The notes under the pieces are model-generated. The model did no database searches. It worked only from the letters and a program-made list of their open reading frames with translations, and was not told where the DNA came from. 64,000 bases of DNA from positions 3,279,001-3,343,000 of the forward strand of contig NZ_LT608328.1 in NCBI RefSeq assembly GCF_900095795.1, written 5' to 3'. Position 1 is the stretch's first letter. The number at the start of each line of letters is the position of its first letter. This document shows positions 56,671-64,000 of this stretch, one piece after another. The translations under genes and the position numbers were made by a program. This DNA is from Petrimonas mucosa. GTDB taxonomy: Bacteria; Bacteroidota; Bacteroidia; Bacteroidales; Dysgonomonadaceae.

Positions 56671-58122
56671 CTACTTGTAACCCGGGATTTTCTTGCCAAG
56701 CTCTTCTTTAACGGGGGAATCTTTCAGTTTTTTCACAAAATAGACAGCATCTCTCTTGTTCGACTCGGTGGGCGACTCAAGATACTTGTCCACGAAGTGC
56801 TCCGCATGTTCAACGAGAAATTTACGGCAATCGATGTTCAACATAATACCCTCTTCATAGGGAGCGTAGGAAAGACCCGTGACGGAACTTCCCGACGAGA
56901 TTTCGCTTATCTCCTCATAGTTGATTCCCGTGAGGTTTAGTGTTATGGAAGGATAATAGAAGTATTGTTCCGACGGCAACGACACCCGTAGTTTCACCGT
57001 TTTTCCATTAACTTCCTTATCAATGGAAGCATTCACCCTGTAATAGTTGTATTCATAATACTCTTCCAAGGAAGGGAACCACACGGAATCATCGCCATCT
57101 TTGCCGTACTCGTTGTTCAGCCAATGCAAGAGCTCGACAAATGTCATGCCCGTACTGTGCATTCCAACATGAATAGCCTCCCGTTCTTCTTTCTCTTTTT
57201 TCAGTTCATTCTCTATATGGGCAGGGATATCAAAAACACTATTATAAAACGTTCGTTGCAATATCGTTTTACTCAAGTCGGTTTCAACGCTGTACGGATA
57301 ATGGCGCTCTACCGGCAGGCCTCCTGCTTTCGTGTTCTGCGCGGTCATGACCTGTATCGGATCATACTCCTTTCCGGCCTCTAAATAGATATGGTTACCA
57401 TTTGGCTCCGCGAGCACTTTTGCTCCCCTGCCGGATAATTGATCGAGGATAATCGCTTGTGCAATTTTAAAATGTTTCACGAGGGAGTCTTTCTGGTTTA
57501 CCGCGTTGGTGTTCACGTCGTGAAAAGCAATGCCCGTATCGTAAGCCAACATTTCGGACAAGTTATTCCACGTTAATTGAGCATCTTCCTGCCTGAAAAC
57601 GGAGAAATCGGGCTTTAAGTACATGGATATTCCGTTGTCCGGTGTTTCTTCTGCATAAAGAGTGGTCGTGAATGCAAATCGAACCTCATTCCCCGCGCCA
57701 TCGGTACTGCCCAATGTTTTATTCAATGAAAAAGCATCGGGAGGCAGGTATTCCGCGGCAAGTTGTTCGGTGTGGTAATAATAGTTTCTCGACAGCGGCT
57801 TTCCATTGATTGCCGCCCAGGTGGTGCTGTAAGCTGAATGCCGGTGATCATCCTGCGTGAGCATGAATAGCCAGGATTTGTTGAACTTTAGTACAGGTAT
57901 TTCAATTACCACGCTTTCCGCGTTTATTTCAGAATTAGTTTTAATAGTAATTTCAGCTACCATATTACTCCCCTCGTTTGCATAAGGATAAAGATAGTTG
58001 ACATACTCTGTTCCCACACCATCCCCCTCGTTAGGCTCGTATAGGTCCTTTTCTATACATGAGATACACAGACAATATAGGAATAAAGAGCAAATAGAAA
58101 GTTTTTTATACCAATGTGTCAT
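56671..58122 (-). CDS. Secreted lipoprotein of the polysaccharide locus, possibly deacetylase-like
   Basis: The 483-residue protein has a lipobox-like signal (SLFLYCLCISCIEKD; Cys near 22). The segment SWLFMLTQDDHRHSAYSTTW near residue 83 recalls the FTFDDG metal motif of NodB-type polysaccharide deacetylases, and MHSTGMTFVELLHWL near 320 could supply later motifs. I cannot trace a full set of catalytic motifs, so this is only a guess. The rest is beta-rich with a charged helix (ELKKEKEEREAIH). Position among three glycosyltransferases suggests it modifies or binds the polymer at the surface. Function otherwise unknown. Confidence 0.6.
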   Translation of the reverse strand: MTHWYKKLSICSLFLYCLCISCIEKDLYEPNEGDGVGTEYVNYLYPYANEGSNMVAEITIKTNSEINAESVVIEIPVLKFNKSWLFMLTQDDHRHSAYSTTWAAINGKPLSRNYYYHTEQLAAEYLPPDAFSLNKTLGSTDGAGNEVRFAFTTTLYAEETPDNGISMYLKPDFSVFRQEDAQLTWNNLSEMLAYDTGIAFHDVNTNAVNQKDSLVKHFKIAQAIILDQLSGRGAKVLAEPNGNHIYLEAGKEYDPIQVMTAQNTKAGGLPVERHYPYSVETDLSKTILQRTFYNSVFDIPAHIENELKKEKEEREAIHVGMHSTGMTFVELLHWLNNEYGKDGDDSVWFPSLEEYYEYNYYRVNASIDKEVNGKTVKLRVSLPSEQYFYYPSITLNLTGINYEEISEISSGSSVTGLSYAPYEEGIMLNIDCRKFLVEHAEHFVDKYLESPTESNKRDAVYFVKKLKDSPVKEELGKKIPGYK

Positions 58123-58135
58123 GTTCTTTGATTTA

Positions 58136-59305
58136 TTAAGGGTTCATTTCTCTATCATTTAACAATTTATTGAATAGATCATCCCATTTTGTCATAATTA
58201 CCTCTTTGCTGAATCTTCTCACGTTTACCCGTGCGTTACCCCCCATTTGTTTTCTCAATTCCTCATTTTCTATCAGATAGGTAATTTTATCAGCAAGCAT
58301 TTGAATGTTCCCATTTTCCACGAGTAATCCATCAATCCCATCGGTGATAATATCCCGTGGACCAGTGGGACAAGCAAATGAAACGGGAGGAACACCGCAT
58401 GCCATCGCTTCTACCAGTACCATGCCAAACCCCTCGTACCGAGAACTAAACGCGAAGATAGAACTTTCCGTGTATTTTTGATCGATACGGGCGCACGGGG
58501 GGTGCAAAAAACAACTACCTTGTAAATTCAATGACTCCACTTGCCTTTGTAATGAACTTCTATCTCCTTCGCCATAAATATCCAATTTCCAATCTTCATG
58601 TTCTTTCTGAACAATATCCCATGCTTGTATCAACAAGTCAAACCCTTTCTGGTAGGTATATCGTCCAACCGCGATCACCTTCTTGTTATTTCCTGTACTT
58701 ACTTCCGACGGGTAGAAGGGGAGTGGGTTATGAATAACTTCCATCTTAGATTCCTCTATCTCTTTCCATTTCGCTTTATCTTCATACGTCAAAACCACGA
58801 AGCAGCCTAATTGCTTGATTTTTGATATGAATTGATTCATCCATAATTTCTGAAGTATTCTTTTGGCGTAACCAGGTATTCGCTCGTGTTGAAAGCCCCT
58901 GTAATTATTACGATTAACATGAATTTCTCCCACCTTAATACTGCCATCCTTGATAGAGTTAATGAAGTTTATCTCTCTCCGCAACGTGGATATCGTTATA
59001 TCGGGTTTTATTTTTTTCAAGCAACCGGATAGCCTTTTTTTAAAGAGTCGTTGCTTGTAAATATACAAGGTCAGTTTTTCATGGAAAGGTTTTCCATGTA
59101 GTTGGTCATAATCGATATTTAAATTTATAATGCTAATTTTCGGTGATAGTTCATAAAACGGTTTTTGACCTTTCCCGTCAGTGATTATAATATAAACTTC
59201 ATACCCGAGCTGTTCAGCAAGATAATTGGCCTTAAACGAGATTACTCGCTCCATTCCACCTGCCCAGTACAATGATGGCATGCAATATGCAATCTTGATT
59301 TTCAT
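58136..59305 (-). CDS. Family 4 glycosyltransferase (GT-B)
   Basis: The 389-residue protein has the GT-B fold layout. The N-terminal acceptor domain starts AYCMPSLYWAGGMERVISFK, with the G-G-x-E-R loop of GT4 enzymes. The C-terminal nucleotide-sugar domain has VIAVGRYTYQKGFDLLIQAW (near 210) and LDIYGEGDRSSLQRQVESLN. The E-x7-E region is FAFSSRYEGFGMVLVEAMAC (near 285). It is the first gene of the minus-strand glycosyltransferase row, ending 13 nt before the lipoprotein ATG. The IS1380-family element begins just upstream of its start and may supply or remove its promoter. Confidence 0.92.
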   Translation of the reverse strand: MKIKIAYCMPSLYWAGGMERVISFKANYLAEQLGYEVYIIITDGKGQKPFYELSPKISIINLNIDYDQLHGKPFHEKLTLYIYKQRLFKKRLSGCLKKIKPDITISTLRREINFINSIKDGSIKVGEIHVNRNNYRGFQHERIPGYAKRILQKLWMNQFISKIKQLGCFVVLTYEDKAKWKEIEESKMEVIHNPLPFYPSEVSTGNNKKVIAVGRYTYQKGFDLLIQAWDIVQKEHEDWKLDIYGEGDRSSLQRQVESLNLQGSCFLHPPCARIDQKYTESSIFAFSSRYEGFGMVLVEAMACGVPPVSFACPTGPRDIITDGIDGLLVENGNIQMLADKITYLIENEELRKQMGGNARVNVRRFSKEVIMTKWDDLFNKLLNDREMNP

Positions 59306-59382
59306 CTGATTAAAATTAGTTAGCTTGCTTCACACGATAAAACGTTTTAGACCCGAAAAATTCATGATAAAGCTATGAATAA

Positions 59383-59445
59383 TGGGTGTAAAGTGCTATC
59401 TTTGAAATGATTAAAAGCAAGGATTAACACTTTAACTTACACCCA
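59383..59445 (+). promoter_or_regulatory. Promoter and start-proximal inverted repeat of the second IS1380-family transposase
   Basis: TGGGTGTAA (59383-59391) pairs with TTACACCCA (59437-59445), and AGTG with CACT (59428-59431) across a bulge. The -7 box TATCTTTG (59397-59404) lies just after the upstream arm, and the downstream arm ends 3 nt before the ATG at 59449, over the ribosome-binding region. Only read-through RNA would carry both arms. Confidence 0.7.
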
Positions 59446-59448
59446 TAT

Positions 59449-60747
59449 ATGAGCCATAAAGATACAGCATTTTATAGAGGAAACAAATTAGTTAGCTTTG
59501 ATTTTTCAGCAGAAAAGATTAGTAGTGATGGTTCAGTATTGCTCCTTGAAAAACTTGAACGCAAACACAAATTAATCAATTACTTCAGCAATATAATACC
59601 AGACATGCGTGATTCTTCTCGCATTACACACAGTGTAAGCAAGTTGCTAAAGCAGAGAGTTTATGGAATAATGTTAGGATATGAAGATGCCAATGATGTG
59701 AAATATTTAAAGAATGACCCTTTGCTTCAAGATATTTTGGAAGGTGATTTGGCATCCCAGCCTACCATTTCACGTTTCGAAAATACAATGGATAAACATG
59801 CAATTTTTAAGTTGTGCTATGCATGGGTAGACCAATACGTAAGAACACTGAAAAATCGGAAAAGTATTATTATCGATATTGATGCAACCGATGATCCTAC
59901 TCATGGCAACCAGCAACTCTCTATGTTCAATGGTTATTATGGGCAATTTATGTATAATGAGTTGTTCTTTCACGATGGTGGAACAGGACAGATTATCCTT
60001 CCTGTTCTGCGTCCTGGCAACAGCCATTCTAATAAATGGTATGTGTCTATATTAAAGCGTATCCTGATTAAAATAAAAAATGCATACCCTGATATTGAAA
60101 TCACTATTCGTGCCGATAGTGGTTTTAGTGGTCCATCATTCTATAAACTAGCTGATTTTTACAACCTAGAATACACTGTAGGTCAAGCCAGTAATGAGGT
60201 GCTAAAAAGAGAGGTTCTCAGTGTTGCACAGGAGGTTCTTAGAGAGTATGTTTCTAAAGGAATTAAGCATCAACAATTTATCAGCTTTGAGTATCAAGCC
60301 CAAACATGGGATAAACCTCAAAAATGCTACTCGAAAATAGAGAGCACTGGCAAAGGTTTGAACGTGAGACATTTTATAAGCAATATAGATGAAGAAGATG
60401 CCCGTTCGTTATATTTTAATTTTTATGTAAAACGAGGAGATACCAGTGAGAATAGGATTAAAGAAGTTAAGAACATGTGTTATTCCGACAGGTTATCAAA
60501 CCATGCCTTCTGGGCCAACTTTATGAGATTAATCTTGAGTAGCATGGCTTATGAAATGTTCCTTTTATTGAAACAGGCAATAAAACAAACAAAATATGAA
60601 GAAGCTAAGAGATGGCAGGTAAACACTATACGAGTTGCATTGCTAAAAGTAGGTGCAACAATAAAGAAAACTAAAAGGCGTATTTACTATCGCTTTTCAA
60701 GAGCTTTCCCACACCAAGATTTATTGAGACAGCTGATTCTACAGTAA
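59449..60747 (+). CDS. IS1380-family transposase (second type)
   Basis: The 432-residue protein has the IS1380 N terminus (VSFDFSAEKISSDGSVLLLE; MLGYEDANDVKYLKNDPLLQ). Its DDE residues are Asp in IIIDIDATDDPTHGNQQL (near 146), Asp in ITIRADSGFSGPSFYK (near 223) and Glu in GDTSENRIKEVKNMCYSDRL (near 340), the pattern for DDE_Tnp_1-type IS1380 elements. The frame is intact. It is AT-richer than the flanking glycosyltransferase genes. It lies between the GT4 gene and the inverted IS1634 copy. Confidence 0.92.
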   Translation: MSHKDTAFYRGNKLVSFDFSAEKISSDGSVLLLEKLERKHKLINYFSNIIPDMRDSSRITHSVSKLLKQRVYGIMLGYEDANDVKYLKNDPLLQDILEGDLASQPTISRFENTMDKHAIFKLCYAWVDQYVRTLKNRKSIIIDIDATDDPTHGNQQLSMFNGYYGQFMYNELFFHDGGTGQIILPVLRPGNSHSNKWYVSILKRILIKIKNAYPDIEITIRADSGFSGPSFYKLADFYNLEYTVGQASNEVLKREVLSVAQEVLREYVSKGIKHQQFISFEYQAQTWDKPQKCYSKIESTGKGLNVRHFISNIDEEDARSLYFNFYVKRGDTSENRIKEVKNMCYSDRLSNHAFWANFMRLILSSMAYEMFLLLKQAIKQTKYEEAKRWQVNTIRVALLKVGATIKKTKRRIYYRFSRAFPHQDLLRQLILQ

Positions 60748-60998
60748 GTACCTAGAAGATATATATCAAAACTAAAGTTTGAAGGGAGAGTTATGCTTTG
60801 ACGTGAGAAAAACTAGTTTTTAAGCAATACAAAGAAAAGTTTTGCGCTTTATTTTCGGATAATATGCCCAAAGTAACTCATGATTCAGAAAATTATTGGA
60901 AGAAAACCAATATCATATGAAACTTTGATCATTTAACCCACATTGCAGCTAACCGGAGGATACTGTTCCAAAAAGTGTGTCTGTACCTGTAAAAAAAG

Positions 60999-61067
60999 AA
61001 CATAGTCTAAAAACTTTATTAGTTTTGCAAATAACCATAACAAACAATAAAATTCAAAGACTATGTT
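60999..61067 (+). promoter_or_regulatory. Promoter region and start-codon inverted repeat of the IS256-family transposase
   Basis: AACATAGTCT (60999-61008) is the exact reverse complement of AGACTATGTT (61058-61067), which contains the ATG (61063-61065). The -7 box TAGTTTTG (61020-61027) lies between the arms, so the native transcript should lack the upstream arm. Confidence 0.7.
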
Positions 61068-62223
61068 ACTATCAAAGGAACAGCTTTCTTCCGTAATGGC
61101 CAAACATTCAGAGCGCGAAAACGGGTTACACGATTTAATGGAAATCATGCTTGAGAGTATGATGCTGGCAGAGCGTCGCGAGTTTTTAGACCAGTCAAAA
61201 GGTAACAAAGGGAATGGTTACCGTCAGGGTCGCAGTTTCGGGCATGGCCGTGTTCTGGAATTCAGGATTCCACGTGACCGTTACGGCAACTTCCATCCAA
61301 AGATTCTTGCATTGTTGCGTGACCAGGAACTGGAGTGCGAACGTTTGGCCGGCAGCCTTTATTGCAGGGGTTTGACCCAGGGGCAGGTCGGCGAGATCTT
61401 CGGTGAGATTTACGGTGAGCATTACAGCAAAGCCAGCATTTCGCGCATGATTGACTACTTGCGCTCCGATGTGCAGGAGTGGCTGAACCGTCCGTTGGAG
61501 GGTTATTACCCGATTGTATTGGTGGATGCCATCCATATCAAGATCCACCGTAAACGTTCAGTAGCCACTGAGGCTTTCTATGTGGTCCTGGGGGTGAAAG
61601 AGGACAAGAAGCGTGAGGTGCTGGGTATTTACAACCGCCCCACGGAGAGTGCCGCGGGCTGGGAAGATATCTTCCGGGATGTCCAAAGTCGTGGGGCAGG
61701 TCATATAGGACTGCTGGTAAGCGACGGGCTGACAGGCCTGGACTCGGCCCTGTCGGTCGTTTATCCGAAGACCCTGCTGCAGCGGTGCGTCACCCATTTG
61801 AAGCGCAACATGCTCTCCAAAGTGCGCCATGGTGACAAAATGGAGCTGGCGGAGGATTTACGCGAAGTGTTCCGTACGGGCCAGAAAGACTACACCAAGT
61901 GCGAAGCCTGGCAAAACTGGACGGCACTTTGCCAAAAATGGGGAAAGGATTACAGGAGCATCAAAAGGATGGGGGAGGATATTTCCTACAAATATTACTT
62001 CACCTATCTGCAATTCCACCCCCGTATCCAGTCAATGGTCTACACCACAAATTGGATAGAGCGGCTTAACAAGGACTTCCGGCGCGTATTGAAGATGCGA
62101 GGGGCAATGCCCAATGAGGAGTCGGTACTGGTACTCATCGGTAAAGTGGCGATGGACAAGGATGCTTATAACAGGGAATTACCCGGTATTGACAGGGACA
62201 AGACGTTGTTCCCCGGTGAGTGA
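61063..62223 (+). CDS. IS256-family transposase (Mutator-like)
   Basis: The 386-residue protein has the IS256 pattern: GYRQGRSFGHGRVLEFRIPR near 45 and GLTQGQVGEIFGEIYGEHYS near 104. The catalytic core has Asp in YPIVLVDAIHIKIH (near 153), Asp in GLLVSDGLTGLDSAL (near 222) and Glu in TTNWIERLNKDFRRVLKMRG (near 330), with the C/D(2)H motif in LLQRCVTHLKRNM. The frame and both ends of the element are intact, so it may be active. Downstream, between the stop and the right end, lies an unusual 107-nt imperfect hairpin. Confidence 0.95.
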   Translation: MLLSKEQLSSVMAKHSERENGLHDLMEIMLESMMLAERREFLDQSKGNKGNGYRQGRSFGHGRVLEFRIPRDRYGNFHPKILALLRDQELECERLAGSLYCRGLTQGQVGEIFGEIYGEHYSKASISRMIDYLRSDVQEWLNRPLEGYYPIVLVDAIHIKIHRKRSVATEAFYVVLGVKEDKKREVLGIYNRPTESAAGWEDIFRDVQSRGAGHIGLLVSDGLTGLDSALSVVYPKTLLQRCVTHLKRNMLSKVRHGDKMELAEDLREVFRTGQKDYTKCEAWQNWTALCQKWGKDYRSIKRMGEDISYKYYFTYLQFHPRIQSMVYTTNWIERLNKDFRRVLKMRGAMPNEESVLVLIGKVAMDKDAYNRELPGIDRDKTLFPGE

Positions 62224-62240
62224 AGGTATTTCCCGCCAAC

Positions 62241-62347
62241 CCATGACAAAGGTCCTTAATTCCTCTTACTTGCACAAGGACAAGCAAGTTGCATGCTGCG
62301 CATGTAATCCTTGTGCAAGTATCGGAATTAAAAAATACATGTCATGG
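62241..62347 (+). repeat. Large imperfect hairpin in the 3' region of the IS256-family element
   Basis: Three nested complementary blocks occur in register: CCATGACA (62241-62248) with TGTCATGG (62340-62347), TTAATTCC (62256-62263) with GGAATTAA (62324-62331), and ACTTGCACAAGG (62268-62279) with CCTTGTGCAAGT (62309-62320). The apical 29 nt contain GCATGCTGCGCATG. The structure is not followed by a T-run, so it is not a plain terminator. Confidence 0.85.
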
Positions 62348-62427
62348 ATTAGGTGAAATTAAAAAAAAGAAATAAATTTGTTATAAGACTGATAAAGCAA
62401 TAGACTAGAGACACACTAAATGTAACA

Positions 62428-64000
62428 CTACCAACCGGAGCTAATTCCCTGTATCCCTGCGTATATATTTTTTTCAAGGTTCAATTGGGGGACTACAGAT
62501 TTTTTCCTGATAAATGGTTTTTCATCGTATCCCAACACCTTATATATGATTCTTACTTTGGATTCAGGGAGTGAACATTTTCTAATCGACACACACTCTT
62601 CATCGGTATTTACCATGTGCGTTGTCACCATTTTCTGCGTGTTCATGATCCGGACAATCTCTCTCCACTCATGGGTAATCCCAAATTGTTTCAGTTTGAA
62701 ACGGATCGTGCTTACCAGCTGGTAGGCCAACAGCCCGAGGTGAAGATGAGCCATTGTCGCCTCATCCGTTTTATGAAACACGGGACGCAGGTTCAGATCA
62801 GTCTTCAGGCAACGAAACGTCGACTCTACTTCTCTTATAGTGTTGTAAATCAGCCAGGTGATCTCCTCTCCATGTACCGACAGGGAAGTACGCAAGAAGT
62901 ATTCCCCATGTCTTGATTCGCTCTTTGCCTCGATTCTCTCCCAGGATATGGATGTGGCATGAATCCCCCTTTCGTCGGGCTCCACATGGATCTGATACAG
63001 GCGGTGTACCGAAGGGTATTTTTCCTTTAGCCGGCCGATGCGTTCCCACACCTTTTCAAGCTTTTTGGTGCCTCCTTTCTTTTTCAGGGCTTCGGCTGCC
63101 TGGCTCAGTCCACATTCAAAGGCCCGCGTGAAACGGTTTTCCATGGACGCTTCCTTGAGACCCTTGCTATAGCTCTTCACCTTGTAGAAGCTGTCACTTT
63201 CGCCATCCACTTCTACCTGACTGATCTCGATGAGCTGGTTGGATTTATCCCGTATTTCCACAGGGGAAAGGCTTGTTGCACGGTATTCTTTGAGTTTACC
63301 CCGTGAGACACAGATGTAGTCGAAGGATTCCTCTTTCAATATCTTCAGGTTATCATTCGTGGCGATGCCGGCATCCATGACCACCACCTGCTTTTTATCG
63401 GATCTCCCCCTATGGGATTTCATCTTGTCAAGAATATATTGCAGGCTTTCAGGATCAGTCATGTTGCCTTCAAAGATTTGTGACTCCTTCAGGAAACCTT
63501 CCGGGTTGACCACCACAGCCAACACCACCTGTCTGGCATCGTTACGCTTTTCCTTGCTGCGCCCGAACTTCGCTATCCGGCTCTCTCGCATAGCTCCCTC
63601 GAAGTAGGTATTTGTCAAATCATAGATAATGATCTTGTCATCCAAGGAAAAAAGATCGTTCGTACGGTTGGAAAAATGACGTTCCAAGCCATCCTTCTCA
63701 CCATAAAGCCGGTGAGCCATCTGGTAAAGCTTATCTTTGGTGATGGCCGAAGGATCAACCCCGGTCAGTTCACAAAGCGCCGAGTTCTCCTTCAACCAAC
63801 GGCTGGTTTTATACTCCGATGCGGGGTAAACAGCCCGGGCGATGATCTGGGTTAAAGCAAGGGCGATATCTTGTTTCTCCCAGCCGAAAGTCTCTAAATA
63901 CTCCGGCAGGAGCAATTGGCGGCAAGCTTGAAGACAAAGCCATTCGCCACCAACCTCCCGGATATCACTGTTCGTTGTCCTGTCAATGTACACTTGCTCG
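62428..64000 (-). CDS. IS1634-family transposase, copy 2 (5' end outside window)
   Basis: The frame continues past the window edge; the visible part corresponds to copy 1 from about residue 106 onward. The C terminus reads GIQGISSGW instead of GIQGISSG because the IS256-family element inserted at the stop codon. The element's end supplies one Trp codon and a new TAG. The protein otherwise equals copy 1 except for T-to-A, T-to-A and L-to-Q changes in a short region (plus-strand 63520-63595). The enzyme is probably still functional, but its element is split from its right end. Confidence 0.9.
   Translation of the reverse strand, partial: EQVYIDRTTNSDIREVGGEWLCLQACRQLLLPEYLETFGWEKQDIALALTQIIARAVYPASEYKTSRWLKENSALCELTGVDPSAITKDKLYQMAHRLYGEKDGLERHFSNRTNDLFSLDDKIIIYDLTNTYFEGAMRESRIAKFGRSKEKRNDARQVVLAVVVNPEGFLKESQIFEGNMTDPESLQYILDKMKSHRGRSDKKQVVVMDAGIATNDNLKILKEESFDYICVSRGKLKEYRATSLSPVEIRDKSNQLIEISQVEVDGESDSFYKVKSYSKGLKEASMENRFTRAFECGLSQAAEALKKKGGTKKLEKVWERIGRLKEKYPSVHRLYQIHVEPDERGIHATSISWERIEAKSESRHGEYFLRTSLSVHGEEITWLIYNTIREVESTFRCLKTDLNLRPVFHKTDEATMAHLHLGLLAYQLVSTIRFKLKQFGITHEWREIVRIMNTQKMVTTHMVNTDEECVSIRKCSLPESKVRIIYKVLGYDEKPFIRKKSVVPQLNLEKNIYAGIQGISSGW

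Larger units (their letters stand above)
59340..60890 (+). mobile_element. Second IS1380-family insertion sequence (ends approximate)
   Basis: The transposase and its promoter-hairpin region define the element. Candidate ends are near 59340 (ACCCGAAAAATTC region) and about 60890 (TTTTCGGATAATATG, inverted similarity CCGAAAA). No target duplication could be fixed by eye. Confidence 0.5.
60959..62432 (+). mobile_element. IS256-family insertion sequence inside IS1634 copy 2
   Basis: The 1474-bp element has terminal repeats GATACTGTTCCAAAAAGTGT and, inverted, GGTAGTGTTACATTTAGTGT. It is flanked by a perfect 8-bp duplication AACCGGAG (60951-60958 and 62433-62440). The insertion lies on the last codons of the IS1634 transposase. 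Confidence 0.95.
60933..64000 (-). mobile_element. IS1634-family insertion sequence, copy 2 (inverted, interrupted, cut by window edge)
   Basis: The terminal repeat TTAACCCACATTGCAGC (60933-60949) is identical to that of copy 1. After 60958 the sequence is broken by the IS256-family element and resumes at 62441. The element runs out of the window at 64000. Together with copy 1 it brackets 39303-60932 in inverse orientation. Confidence 0.92.

Overview
The window looks like a Bacteroidales chromosome (phylum Bacteroidota). The sequence shows Bacteroidetes-type promoters (TTTG or TTG, about 19-22 nt, TAnnTTTG) in front of several genes. It also has a SusC/SusD-type pair, an S46 dipeptidyl-peptidase, a type III glutamine synthetase, a membrane pyrophosphatase and Bacteroidales insertion sequences (IS). 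A Dysgonomonadaceae or Porphyromonadaceae-like host fits by inference, but the species cannot be fixed from the sequence.

Positions 1-34,310 are ordinary, dense chromosome. In order they hold a secreted phosphoesterase (cut by the window edge), dipeptidase PepD, a small membrane protein with an OmpH/Skp-like protein, a GT2 glycosyltransferase, MarC, enolase, a lytic transglycosylase overlapping uvrA, thiol peroxidase, FtsK, a LolA-like protein, thioredoxin reductase, a SusC/SusD-like pair with no enzyme partner, malate dehydrogenase, the membrane pyrophosphatase, a ROK protein next to O-acetylhomoserine sulfhydrylase, a DUF4488-like lipoprotein, a DPP11-like peptidase, GlnN, mannose-1-phosphate guanylyltransferase and tRNA-Leu(CAA). 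Several transcription units end in clear intrinsic terminators.

Positions 34,310-49,130 form an accessory, IS-riddled region directly downstream of tRNA-Leu. It starts with a minus-strand cluster of tiny ORFs with its own terminator. A pile of IS elements follows: IS4-type (four, one a remnant), IS1595 (two), IS1634, IS1380 and an IS3 scrap. Joining the pieces across precise target-site duplications recovers a minus-strand operon. It encodes a Cas4/RecB-like PD-(D/E)XK nuclease-like protein, a 125-aa sigma-70 region-2-only protein and a 418-aa beta-CASP (RNase J-like) metallo-beta-lactamase protein. The sigma-like gene is split by an IS4-type element (7-bp duplication) and the beta-CASP gene by another (6-bp duplication). 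This operon is the best candidate for an undescribed system, probably nucleic-acid processing or defence, now inactivated.

Positions 49,130-59,310 are the edge of an extracellular-polysaccharide locus. It holds UDP-glucuronate decarboxylase, a REC-histidine kinase hybrid, a membrane-anchored EEP phosphoesterase, a PAS histidine kinase, two GT2 and one GT4 glycosyltransferases and a secreted lipoprotein. From 59,340 to the end are an IS1380-family element and a second IS1634 copy in inverse orientation, with an IS256-family element inserted at the stop codon of its transposase.

A recurring regulatory theme appears. IS1595 (both copies), both IS1380-family elements and the IS256-family element each carry an inverted repeat. 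One arm lies at or upstream of the transposase -7 box; the other abuts or covers the transposase start codon. By analogy with IS10/IS50, this would block translation from read-through transcripts.
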